The position numbers and the translations under genes were made by a program. From Balanoglossus misakiensis (lineage: Eukaryota > Hemichordata): 64,000 nt of DNA. Of this stretch, positions 42,701 through 56,499 are shown one piece after another; position 1 is the stretch's first letter, and every line of letters begins with the position of its first letter. The notes beneath the pieces are model-generated. The model saw nothing but the letters and a program-made list of their open reading frames with translations, was not told the origin of the DNA and did not search any database. The stretch covers positions 10,664,001 through 10,728,000 of the forward strand of contig CM082588.2 of assembly GCA_040954595.2 (NCBI GenBank), written 5' to 3'.

Positions 42701-43215
42701 GGAAGCAACCATGGAAATTTTAGAACTATCCGTCGATCTACAGAGTCTACTGGAAAACGTTCTTATGCGCATAGGCCTATCTATGTATTATGCGCATCAT
42801 AACATAATTTTGTAAACAAACGAGGATGTGTTTGGAAGCAACCATGGAAATTTTAGAACTATCCGTCGATATACAGAGTCTAGTGGAAAACTTTCTTATG
42901 CGCATAGGCCTCTCTATGTGTTCTGCGCATCACAACAGAATTTTGTAAACAAACGATGCTTTGTTTGGAAGCAACCATGGAAATTTTAGAACTATCCGTC
43001 GATCTACGGAGTCTAGTGGAAAAATTTCTTATGCGCAAAGGCATATGTATGTGTTCTACGCATCACAACAGAATTCGGTAAATAAACGAGGCTGTTTGGA
43101 AACAACCATGGAAATTTTACAACTATCCGTCGATCTACAGAGTCTGGTGGAAAAGTTTCTTTTGCGCATAGGCCTATTACGTGTTCTGCGCCTCACAACA
43201 GAATTCGGTAAATAA
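39795..43215 (+). repeat. Higher-order repeat of the 132-bp satellite, 1583 bp (12 monomers)
   Basis: Monomer series matching at 39795, 41378 and 42961, and at 40453 and 42036. A 264-bp dimer (42036, 42300, 42564) is inserted in the second copy. Confidence 0.75.
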
Positions 43216-44405
43216 ACGAGGCTGTTTGGAAGCAACCATGGAAATTTTAGAACTATCCGTCGATCTACAGAGTATAGTGAAAAACGTTCTTATGCGCATA
43301 GGCCTATCTATGTATTATGCGCATCACAACAGAAATCGCTAAATAAACGAGGCTGTATTTGGAAGCAACCATGTAAATTTTACAACTATCCGTCGATCTA
43401 CGGAGTCTAGTGGAAAAATTTCTTATGCGCATAGGCATATGTATGTGTTCTGCGTCTCACAACAGACTTCTGTAAATAAACGAGGCTGTTTGGAAGCAAC
43501 CATGGAAATTTTAGAACTATCCGTCGATCTACGGAGTCTAGTGGAAAAATTTCTTATGCGCATAGGCATATGTATGTGTTCTACGCATCACAACAGAATT
43601 CGGTAAATAAACGAGGCTGTTTGGAAACAACCATGGAAATTTTACAACTATCCGTCGATCTACAGAGTCTGGTGGAAAAGTCTCTTATGCGCATAGGCCT
43701 ATTACGTGTTCTGCGCCTCACAACAGAATTCGGTAAATAAAAGAGGCTGTTTGGAAGCAACCATGGAAATTTTAGAACTATCCGTCGATCTACAGAGTCT
43801 AGTGAAAAACGTTCTTATGCGCATAGGCCTATCTATGTATTATGCGCATCACAACAGAAATCGCTAAATAAACGAGGCTGTATTTGGAAGCAACCATGTA
43901 AATTTTACAACTATCCGTCGATCTACGGAGTCTAGTGGAAAAATTTCTTATGCGCATAGGCATATGTATGTGTTCTGCGTCTCACAACAGAATTCTGTAA
44001 ATAAACGAGGCTGTTTGGAAGCAACCATGGAAATTTTAGAACTATCCGTCGATCTACTGAGTATAGTGGAAAACGTTCATATGCGCATAGGCCTATCTAT
44101 GTGTTCTGCGCATCACAACAGAATTTTGTAAACAAACGATGCTTTGTTTGGAAGCAACCATGGAAATTTTAGAACTATCCGTCGATCTACGGAGTCTAGT
44201 GGTAAAATTTCTTATGCGCATAGGCATATGTATGTATTCTACGCATCACAACAGAATTCGGTAAATAAACGAGGCTGTTTGGAAGCAACCATGGAAATTT
44301 TAGAACTATCCGTCGATCTACAGAGTCTACTGGAAAACGTTCTTATGCGCATAGGCCTATCTATGTATTATGCGCATCACAACATAATTTTGTAAACAAA
44401 CGAGG

Positions 44406-47400
44406 ATGTGCTTGGAAGCAACCATGGAAATTTTAGAACTATCCGTCGATATACAGAGTCCAGTGGAAAACGTTCTTATGCGCATAGGCCTCTCTATTTG
44501 TTCTGCGCATCACAACAGAATTTTGTATACAAACGATGCTTTGTTTGGAAGCAACCATGGAAATTTTAGAACTATCCGTCGATCTACGGAGTCTAGTGGA
44601 AAAATTTCTTATGCGCATAGGCATATGTATGTGTTCTACGCATCACAACAGAATTCGGTAAATAAACGAGGCTGTTTGGAAACAACCATGGAAATTTTAC
44701 AACTGTCTGTCGATCTACCGAGTCTGGTGGAAAAGTTTCTTATGCGCATAGGCCTATTACGTGTTCTGCGCCTCACAAGAGAATTCGGTAAATAAACGAG
44801 GCTGTTTGGAAGCAACCATGGAAATTTTAGAACTATCCGTCGATCTACAGAGTCTAGTGGAAAACGTTCTTATGCGCATAGGCCTATCTATGTATTATGC
44901 GCATCACAACAGAATTTTGTAAACAAACGAGGATGTGTTTGGAAGCAACCATGGAAATTTTAGAACTATCCGTCGATCTACAGAGTCTAGTGAAAAACGT
45001 TCTTATGCGCATAGGCCTATCTATGTATTATGCGCATCACAACAGAAATCGCTAAATAAACGAGGCTGTATTTGGAAGCAACCATGTAAATTTTACAACT
45101 ATCCGTCGATCTACGGAGTCTAGTGGAAAAATTTCTTATGCGCATAGGCATATGTATGTGTTCTGCGTCTCACAACAGAATTCTGTAAATAAACGAGGCT
45201 GTTTGGAAGCAACCATGGAAATTTTAGAACTATCCGTCGATCTACAGAGTCTAGTGGAAAACGTTCTTATGCGCATAGGCCTATCTATGTATTATGCGCA
45301 TCACAACAGAATTTTGTAAACAAACGAGGATGTGTTTGGAAGCAACCATGGAAATTTTAGAACTATCCGTCGATATACAGAGTCTAGTGGAAAACGTTCA
45401 TATGCGCATAGGCCTCTCTATGTGTTCTGCGCATCACAACAGAATTTTGTAAACAAACGATGCTTTGTTTGGAAGCAACCATGGAAATTTTAGAACTATC
45501 CGTCGATCTACGGAGTCTAGTGGAAAAATTTCTTATGCGCATAGGCATATGTATGTGTTCTACGCATCACAACAGAATTCGGTAAATAAACGAGGCTGTT
45601 TGGAAACAACCATGGAAATTTTACAACTATCCGTCGATCTACAGAGTCTGGTGGAAAAGTCTCTTATGCGCATAGGCCTATTACGTGTTCTGCGCCTCAC
45701 AACAGAATTCGGTAAATAAAAGAGGCTGTTTGGAAGCAACCATGGAAATTTGAGAACTATCCGTCGATCTACAGAGTCTAGTGAAAAACGTTCTTATGCG
45801 CATAGGCCTATCTATGTATTATGCGCATCACAACAGAAATCGCTAAATAAACGAGGCTGTATTTGGAAGCAACCATGTAAATTTTACAACTATCCGTCGA
45901 TCTACGGAGTCTAGTGGAAAAATTTCTTATGCGCATAGGCATATGTATGTGTTCTGCGTCTCACAACAGAATTCTGTAAATAAACGAGGCTGTTTGGAAG
46001 CAACCATGGAAATTTTAGAACTATCCGTCGATCTACAGAGTCTAGTGGAAAACGTTCTTATGCGCATAGGCCTATCTATGTATTATGCGCATCACAACAG
46101 AATTTTGTAAACAAACGAGGATGTGTTTGGAAGCAACCATGGAAATTTTAGAACTATCCGTCGATATACAGAGTCTAGTGGAAAACGTTCATATGCGCAT
46201 AGGCCTCTCTATGTGTTCTGCGCATCACAACAGAATTTTGTAAACAAACGATGCTTTGTTTGGAAGCAACCATGGAAATTTTAGAACTATCCGTCGATCT
46301 ACGGAGTCTAGTGGAAAAATTTCGTATGCGCATAGGCATATGTATGTGTTCTACGCATCACAACAGAATTCGGTAAATAAACGAGGCTGTTTGGAAACAA
46401 CCATGGAAATTTTACAACTATCCGTCGATCTACAGAGTCTGGTGGAAAAGTCTCTTATGCGCATAGGCCTATTACGTGTTCTGCGCCTCACAACAGAATT
46501 CGGTAAATAAAAGAGGCTGTTTGGAAGCAACCATGGAAATTTTAGAACTATCCGTCGATCTACGGAGTCTAGTGGTAAAATTTCTTATGCGCATAGGCAT
46601 ATGTATGTATTCTACGCATCACAACAGAATTCGGTAAATAAACGAGGCTGTTTGGAAGCAACCATGGAAATTTTAGAACTATCCGTCGATCTACAGAGTC
46701 TACTGGAAAACGTTCTTATGCGCATAGGCCTATCTATGTATTATGCGCATCACAACATAATTTTGTAAACAAACGAGGATGTGCTTGGAAGCAACCATGG
46801 AAATTTTAGAACTATCCGTCGATATACAGAGTCCAGTGGAAAACGTTCTTATGCGCATAGGCCTCTCTATTTGTTCTGCGCATCACAACAGAATTTTGTA
46901 TACAAACGATGCTTTGTTTGGAAGCAACCATGGAAATTTTAGAACTATCCGTCGATCTACGGAGTCTAGTGGAAAAATTTCTTATGCGCATAGGCATATG
47001 TATGTGTTCTACGCATCACAACAGAATTCGGTAAATAAACGAGGCTGTTTGGAAACAACCATGGAAATTTTACAACTGTCTGTCGATCTACCGAGTCTGG
47101 TGGAAAAGTTTCTTATGCGCATAGGCCTATTACGTGTTCTGCGCCTCACAAGAGAATTCGGTAAATAAACGAGGCTTTTTGGAAGCAACCATGGAAATTT
47201 TAGAACTATCCGTCGATCTACAGAGTCTAGTGGAAAACGTTCTTATGCGCATAGGCCTATCTATGTATTATGCGCATCACAACAGAATTTTGTAAACAAA
47301 CGAGGATGTGTTTGGAAGCAACCATGGAAATTTTAGAACTATCCGTCGATCTACAGAGTCTAGTGAAAAACGTTCTTATGCGCATAGGCCTATCTATGTA

Positions 47401-49151
47401 TTATGCGCATCACAACAGAAATCGCTAAATAAACGAGGCTGTATTTGGAAGCAACCATGTAAATTTTACAACTATCCGTCGATCTACGGAGTCTAGTGGA
47501 AAAATTTCTTATGCGCATAGGCATATGTATGTGTTCTGCGTCTCACAACAGAATTCTGTAAATAAACGAGGCTGTTTGGAAGCAACCATGGAAATTTTAG
47601 AACTATCCGTCGATCTACAGAGTCTAGTGGAAAACGTTCTTATGCGCATAGGCCTATCTATGTATTATGCGCATCACAACAGAATTTTGTAAACAAACGA
47701 GGATGTGTTTGGAAGCAACCATGGAAATTTTAGAACTATCCGTCGATATACAGAGTCTAGTGGAAAACGTTCATATGCGCATAGGCCTCTCTATGTGTTC
47801 TGCGCATCACAACAGAATTTTGTAAACAAACGATGCTTTGTTTGGAAGCAACCATGGAAATTTTAGAACTATCCGTCGATCTACGGAGTCTAGTGGAAAA
47901 ATTTCTTATGCGCATAGGCATATGTATGTGTTCTACGCATCACAACAGAATTCGGTAAATAAACGAGGCTGTTTGGAAACAACCATGGAAATTTTACAAC
48001 TATCCGTCGATCTACAGAGTCTGGTGGAAAAGTCTCTTATGCGCATAGGCCTATTACGTGTTCTGCGCCTCACAACAGAATTCGGTAAATAAAAGAGGCT
48101 GTTTGGAAGCAACCATGGAAATTTGAGAACTATCCGTCGATCTACAGAGTCTAGTGAAAAACGTTCTTATGCGCATAGGCCTATCTATGTATTATGCGCA
48201 TCACAACAGAAATCGCTAAATAAACGAGGCTGTATTTGGAAGCAACCATGTAAATTTTACAACTATCCGTCGATCTACGGAGTCTAGTGGAAAAATGTCT
48301 TATGCGCATAGGCATATGTATGTGTTCTGCGTCTCACAACAGAATTCTGTAAATAAACGAGGCTGTTTGGAAGCAACCATGGAAATTTTAGAACTATCCG
48401 TCGATCTACAGAGTCTAGTGGAAAACGTTCTTATGCGCATAGGCCTATCTATGTATTATGCGCATCACAACAGAATTTTGTAAACAAACGAGGATGTGTT
48501 TGGAAGCAACCATGGAAATTTTAGAACTATCCGTCGATATACAGAGTCTAGTGGAAAACGTTCATATGCGCATAGGCCTCTCTATGTGTTCTGCGCATCA
48601 CAACAGAATTTTGTAAACAAACGATGCTTTGTTTGGAAGCAACCATGGAAATTTAAGAACTATCCGTCGATCTACGGAGTCTAGTGGAAAAATTTCTTAT
48701 GCGCATAGGCATATGTATGTGTTCTACGCATCACAACAGAATTCGGTAAATAAACGAGGCTGTTTGGAAACAACCATGGAAATTTTACAACTATCCGTCG
48801 ATCTACAGAGTCTGGTGGAAAAGTCTCTTATGCGCATAGGCCTATTACGTGTTCTGCGCCTCACAACAGAATTCGGTAAATAAAAGAGGCTGTTTGGAAG
48901 CAACCATGGAAATTTGAGAACTATCCGTCGATCTACAGAGTCTAGTGAAAAACGTTCTTATGCGCATAGGCCTATCTATGTATTATGCGCATCACAACAG
49001 AAATCGCTAAATAAACAAGGCTGTATTTGGAAGCAACCATGTAAATTTTACAACTATCCGTCGATCTACGGAGTCTAGTGGAAAACGTTCTTATGCGCAT
49101 AGGCCTATCTATGTATTATGCGCATCACAACAGAATTTTGTAAACAAACGA
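44406..49151 (+). repeat. Higher-order repeat of the 132-bp satellite, 2373 bp (18 monomers), two copies
   Basis: Three separate landmarks repeat at one offset: 44406/46779, 44935/47308 and 45465/47838. A 791-bp (6-monomer) period also occurs (45465 to 46256, 47838 to 48629). Confidence 0.88.
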
Positions 49152-51365
49152 GGATGTGTTTGGAAGCAACCATGGAAATTTTAGAACTATCCGTCGATAT
49201 ACAGAGTCTAGTGGAAAACGTTCATATGCGCATAGGCCTCTCTATGTGTTCTGCGCATCACAACAGAATTTTGTAAACAAACGATGCTTTGTTTGGAAGC
49301 AACCATGGAAATTTTAGAACTATCCGTCGATCTACGGAGTCTAGTGGAAAAATTTCTTATGCGCATAGGCATATGTATGTGTTCTACGCATCACAACAGA
49401 ATTCGGTAAATAAACGAGGTTGTTTGGAAACAACCATGGAAATTTTACAACTATCCGTCGATCTACAGAGTCTGGTGGAAAAGTCTCTTATGCGCATAGG
49501 CCTATTACGTGTTCTGCGCCTCACAACAGAATTCGGTAAATAAAAGAGGCTGTTTTGAAGCAACCATGGAAATTTTAGAACTATCCGTCGATCTACAGAG
49601 TCTAGTGAAAAACGTTCTTATGCGCATAGGCCTATCTATGTATTATGCGCATCACAACAGAAATCGCTAAATAAACGAGGCTGTATTTGGAAGCAACCAT
49701 GTAAATTTTACAACTATCCGTCGATCTACGGAGTCTAGTGGAAAAATTTCTTATGCGCATAGGCATATGTATGTGTTCTGCGTCTCACAACAGAATTCTG
49801 TAAATAAACGAGGCTGTTTGGAAGCAACCATGGAAATTTTAGAACTATCCGTCGATCTACAGAGTATAGTGGAAAACGTTCATATGCGCATAGGCCTATC
49901 TATGTGTTCTGCGCATCACAACAGAATTTTGTAAACAAACGATGCTTTGTTTGGAAGCAACCATGGAAATTTTAGAACTATCCGTCGATCTACGGAGTCT
50001 AGTGGTAAAATTTCTTATGCGCATAGGCATATGTATGTATTCTACGCATCACAACAGAATTCGGTAAATAAACGAGGCTGTTTGGAAGCAACCATGGAAA
50101 TTTTAGAACTATCCGTCGATCTACAGAGTCTACTGGAAAACGTTCTTATGCGCATAGGCCTATCTATGTATTATGCGCATCACAACATAATTTTGTAAAC
50201 AAACGAGGATGTGTTTGGAAGCAACCATGGAAATTTTAGAAGTATCCGTCGATATACAGAGTCTAGTGGAAAACTTTCTTATGCGCATAGGCCTCTCTAT
50301 GTGTTCTGCGCATCACAACAGAATTTTGTAAACAAACGATGCTTTGTTTGGAAGCAACCATGGAAATTTTAGAACTATCCGTCGATCTACGGAGTCTAGT
50401 GGAAAAATTTCTTATGCGCAAAGGCATATGTATGTGTTCTACGCATCACAACAGAATTCGGTAAATAAACGAGGCTGTTTGGAAACAACCATGGAAATTT
50501 TACAACTATCCGTCGATCTACAGAGTCTGGTGGAAAAGTTTCTTTTGCGCATAGGCCTATTACGTGTTCTGCGCCTCACAACAGAATTCGGTAAATAAAC
50601 GAGGCTGTTTGGAAGCAACCATGGAAATTTTAGAACTATCCGTCGATCTACAGAGTCTAGTCGAAAACGTTCTTATGCGCATAGGCCTATCTATGTATTA
50701 TGCGCATCACAACAGAAACCGCTAAATAAACGAGGCTGTATTTGGAAGCAACCATGTAAATTTTACAACTATCCGTCGATCTACAGAGTCTGGTGGAAAA
50801 CTTTCTTATGCGCATAGGCCTATTACGTGTTCTGCGCCTCACAACAGAATTCGGTAAATAAACGAGGCTGTTTGGAAGCAACCATGGAAATTTTAGAACT
50901 ATCCGTCGATCTACAGAGTCTAGTCGAAAACGTTCTTATGCGCATAGGCCTATCTATGTATTATGCGCATCACAACAGAAACCGCTAAATAAACGAGGCT
51001 GTATTTGGAAGCAACCATGTAAATTTTACAACTATCCGTCGATCTACAGAGTCTGGTGGAAAACTTTCTTATGCGCATAGGCCTAGTACGTGTTCTGCGC
51101 TTAACAACAGAATTCGGTAAATAAACGAGGCTGTTTGGAAGCAACCATGGAAATTTTAGAACTATCCGTCGATCTACAGAGTCTAATGGAAAAATGTCTT
51201 ATGCGCATAGGCCTATCATGTGTTCTGCGCCTCACAACAGAATTCCGTAAATAAACGAGGCTGTTTGGAAGCAACCGTGGAAATTTTAGAACTATCTCTC
51301 GATCTACAGAGTATAGTGGAAAACTTTCATATGCGCATAGGCCTATCTATGTGTTATGCGCCTCA

Positions 51366-54300
51366 CAACAGAATTCCGTAAATAAACGAGGCTGTTTGGA
51401 AGCAAACATGGAAATTTTAGAACTATCTGTCGATCTACAGAGTATAGTGGAAAACGTTCATATGCGCATAGGCCTATCTATGTGTTATGCGCATCACAAC
51501 AGAATTTTGTAAACAAACGAAGCGGAGTTTGGAAGCAACCATGGAAATTTTAGAACTATCTCTCGATCTACAGAGTATAGTGGAAAACGTTCATTTGCCC
51601 ATAGGCCTATCTATGTGTTCTGCGCGTCACAACAGAATTTTGTAAACAAACGATGCTTTGTTTGGAAGCAACCATGGAAATTTAAGAACTATCCATCGAT
51701 CTACAGAGTCTATAGTGGAAAACTTTCTTATGCACATATGCCTATCTATGTGTTCTGCGCCTCAAAACAGAATTCCGTAAATAAAAGAGGCTGTTTGGAA
51801 GCAAACATGGAAATTCAAGAACTATCTCTCGATCTACAGAGTATAGTGGAAAACGTTCATATGCGCATAGGCCTATCATGTGTTATGCACATCACAACAG
51901 AATTTTGTAAACAAACGAGGCTTTGTTTGGAAGCAACAATGGAAATTTTAGAACTATCTGTCGATCTACTGAGTATAGTGGAAAACGTTCATATGCGCAT
52001 AGGCCTATATATGTGTTCTGCGCATCACAACAGAATTTTGTAAACAATCGAGGATGTGTTTGGAAGCAACAATGGAAATTTTAGAACTATCCGTCGATCT
52101 ACGGAGTATAGTGGAAAACGTTCATATGCGCATAGGCCTATATATGTGTTCTGCGCATCACAACAGAATTTTGTAAACAAACGAGGCTTTGTTTGGAAGC
52201 AACAATGGAAATTTTAGAACTATCTCTCGATCTACAGAGTATAGTGGAAAACGTTCTTATGCGCATAGGCCTCTCTATGTGTTCTGCGCATCACAACAGA
52301 ATTTTGTAAACAAACGATGCTTTGTTTGGAAGCAACCATGGAAATTTTAGAACTATCCGTCGATCTACGGAGTCTAGTGGAAAAATTTCTTATGCGCATA
52401 GGCATATGTATGTGTTCTACGCATCACAACAGAATTCGGTAAATAAACGAGGCTGTTTGGAAACAACCATGGAAATTTTACAACTATCCGTCGATCTACA
52501 GAGTCTGGTGGAAAAGTTTCTTATGCGCATAGGCCTATTACGTGTTCTGCGCCTCACAACAGAATTCGGTAAATAAACGAGGCTGTTTGGAAGCAACCAT
52601 GGACATTTTAGAACTATCCGTCGATCTACAGAGTCTAGTGGAAAACGTTCTTATGCGCATAGGCCTATCTATGTATTATGCGCATCACAACATAATTTTG
52701 TAAACAAACGAGGATGTGTTTGGAAGCAACCATGGAAATTTTAGAAATATCCGTCGATATACAGAGACTAGTGGAAAACGTTCTTATGCGCATAGGCCTC
52801 TCTATGTGTTCTGCGCATCACAACAGAATTTTGTAAACAAACGATGCTTTGTTTGGAAGCAACCATGGAAATTTTAGAACTATCCGTCGATCTACGGAGT
52901 CTAGTGGAAAAATTTCTTATGCGCATAGGCATATGTATGTGTTCTACGCATCACAACAGAATTTGGTAAATAAACGAGGCTGTTTGGAAGCAACCATGGA
53001 AATTTTAGAACTATCCGTCGATCTACAGAGTCTAGTGGAAAACGTTCTTATGCGCATAGGCCTATCTATGTATTATGCGCATCACAACAGAAATCGCTAA
53101 ATAAACGAGGCTGTATTTGGAAGCAACCATGGAAATTTTAGAAATATCCGTCGATATACAGAGACTAGTGGAAAACGTTCTTATGCGCATAGGCCTCTCT
53201 ATGTGTTCTGCGCATCACAACAGAATTTTGTAAACAAACGATGCTTTGTTTGGAAGCAACCATGGAAATTTTAGAACTATCCGTCGATCTACGGAGTCTA
53301 GTGGAAAAATTTCTTATGCGCATAGGCATATGTATGTGTTCTACGCATCACAACAGAATTTGGTAAATAAACGAGGCTGTTTGGAAGCAACCATGGAAAT
53401 TTTAGAACTATCCGTCGATCTACAGAGTCTAGTGGAAAACGTTCTTATGCGCATAGGCCTATCTATGTATTATGCGCATCACAACAGAAATCGCTAAATA
53501 AACGAGGCTGTATTTGGAAGCAACCATGTAAATTTTACAACTATCCGTCGATCTACAGAGTCTGGTGGAAAACTTTCTTATGCGCACAGGCCTATTACGT
53601 GTTCTGCGCCTAACAACAGAATTCCGTAAATAAACGAGGCTGTTTGGAAGCAAACATGGAAATTTTAGAACTATCTGTCGATCTACAGAGTATAGTGGAA
53701 AACGTTCATATGCGCATAGGCCTATCTATGTGTTATGCGCATCACAACAGAATTTTGTAAACAAACGAAGCGGAGTTTGGAAGCAACCATGGAAATTTTA
53801 GAACTATCTCTCGATCTACAGAGTATAGTGGAAAACGTTCATTTGCGCATAGGCCTATCTATGTGTTCTGCGCGTCACAACAGAATTTTGTAAACAAACG
53901 ATGCTTTGTTTGGAAGCAACCATGGAAATTTAAGAACTATCCATCGATCTACAGAGTCTATAGTGGAAAACTTTCTTATGCACATATGCCTATCTATGTG
54001 TTCTGCGCCTCAAAACAGAATTCCGTAAATAAAAGAGGCTGTTTGGAAGCAAACATGGAAATTCAAGAACTATCTCTCGATCTACAGAGTATAGTGGAAA
54101 ACGTTCATATGCGCATAGGCCTATCATGTGTTATGCACATCACAACAGAATTTTGTAAACAAACGAGGCTTTGTTTGGAAGCAACAATGGAAATTTTAGA
54201 ACTATCTGTCGATCTACTGAGTATAGTGGAAAACGTTCATATGCGCATAGGCCTATATATGTGTTCTGCGCATCACAACAGAATTTTGTAAACAATCGAG

Positions 54301-55600
54301 GATGTGTTTGGAAGCAACAATGGAAATTTTAGAACTATCCGTCGATCTACGGAGTATAGTGGAAAACGTTCATATGCGCATAGGCCTATATATGTGTTCT
54401 GCGCATCACAACAGAATTTTGTAAACAAACGAGGCTTTGTTTGGAAGCAACAATGGAAATTTTAGAACTATCTCTCGATCTACAGAGTATAGTGGAAAAC
54501 GTTCTTATGCGCATAGGCCTCTCTATGTGTTCTGCGCATCACAACAGAATTTTGTAAACAAACGATGCTTTGTTTGGAAGCAACCATGGAAATTTTAGAA
54601 CTATCCGTCGATCTACGGAGTCTAGTGGAAAAATTTCTTATGCGCATAGGCATATGTATGTGTTCTACGCATCACAACAGAATTCGGTAAATAAACGAGG
54701 CTGTTTGGAAACAACCATGGAAATTTTACAACTATCCGTCGATCTACAGAGTCTGGTGGAAAAGTTTCTTATGCGCATAGGCCTATTACGTGTTCTGCGC
54801 CTCACAACAGAATTCGGTAAATAAACGAGGCTGTTTGGAAGCAACCATGGAAATTTTAGAACTATCCGTCGATCTACAGAGTCTAGTGGAAAACGTTCTT
54901 ATGCGCATAGGCCTATCTATGTATTATGCGCATCACAACATAATTTTGTAAACAAACGAGGATGTGTTTGGAAGCAACCATGGAAATTTTAGAACTATCC
55001 GTCGATATACAGAGACTAGTGGAAAACGTTCTTATGCGCATAGGCCTCTCTATGTGTTCTGCGCATCACAACAGAATTTTGTAAACAAACGATGCTTTGT
55101 TTGGAAGCAACCATGGAAATTTTAGAACTATCCGTCGATCTACGGAGTCTAGTGGAAAAATTTCTTATGCGCATAGGCATATGTATGTGTTCTACGCATC
55201 ACAACAGAATTTGGTAAATAAACGAGGCTGTTTGGAAGCAACCATGGAAATTTTAGAACTATCCGTCGATCTACAGAGTCTAGTGGAAAACGTTCTTATG
55301 CGCATAGGCCTATCTATGTATTATGCGCATCACAACAGAAATCGCTAAATAAACGAGGCTGTATTTGGAAGCAACCATGTAAATTTTACAACTATCCGTC
55401 GATCTACAGAGTCTGGTGGAAAACTTTCTTATGCGCACAGGCCTATTACGTGTTCTGCGCCTAACAACAGAATTCGGTAAATAAACGAGGCTGTTTGGAA
55501 GCAACCATGGAAATTTAAGAACTATCCGTCGATCTACAGAGACTTTAGTGGAAAAATGTTTTATGCGCATAGGCCTATCATGTGTTATGCACATCACAAC
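51366..55600 (+). repeat. Duplicated block of the 132-bp satellite, 2248 bp (17 monomers)
   Basis: Landmarks 51615/53863, 52322/54570 and 52849/55097 are all 2248 bp apart. Copy 1 has an additional internal 397-bp (3-monomer) duplication, 52849 to 53246. Rare changes, such as GAAGCGGAGTTTGG and the one-codon-longer GTCTATAGTGG, are shared by both copies. Confidence 0.88.
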
Positions 55601-56499
55601 AGAATTTTGTAAAGAAACGAGGCTTTGTTTGGAAGCAACAATTGAAATTTTAGAACTATCTCTCGATCTACGGAGTATAGTGGAAAACGTTCATATGCGC
55701 ATAGGCCTATCTATGTGTTCTGAGCATCACAACAGAATTTTGTAAACAATCGAGGATGTGTTTGGAAGCAATCATGGAAATTTTAGAACAATCCGTCGAT
55801 CTACAGAGTCTAGTGGGAAACTTTCTTATGCGCATAGGCATATGTATGTGTTCAGCGCATCACAACAGAATTTTGTAAATGAACGAGGCTGTGTTTGGAA
55901 ACAACCATGGAAATTTTAGAACTTTCTCTCGATCTACAGAGTCTAGTGGAAAACGTTCTTATGCGCATAGGCGTATCTATGTGTTATGCGCATCACAACA
56001 GAAATCGGTAAATAAACGAGGCTGTATTTGGAAGCAACCATGTAAATTTTACAACTATCCGTCGATCTACAGATTTTGGTGGAAAACTTTCTTATGCGCA
56101 TAGGCCTATTACGTGTTCTGCGCCTAACAACAGAATTCGGTAAATAAACGAGGCTGTTTGGAAACAACCATGGAAATTTTAGAACTATCCGTCGATCTAC
56201 AGAGTCTAGTGGAAAAACGTTCATGTGCGCATAGGCCTATCATGTGTTATGCACATCACAACAAAATTTTGTAAACAAACGAGGCTTTGTTTGGAAGCAA
56301 CAATGGAAATTTTAGAACTATCTGTCGATCTACGGAGTATAGTGGAAAACGTTCATATGCGCATAGGCCTATATATGTGTTCTGCGCATCACAACAGAAT
56401 TTTGTAAACAATCGAGGATGTGTTTGGAAGCAATCATGGAAATTTTAGAACTATCCGTCGATCTACAGAGTCTATAGTGGAAAACTTTCTTATGCACAT

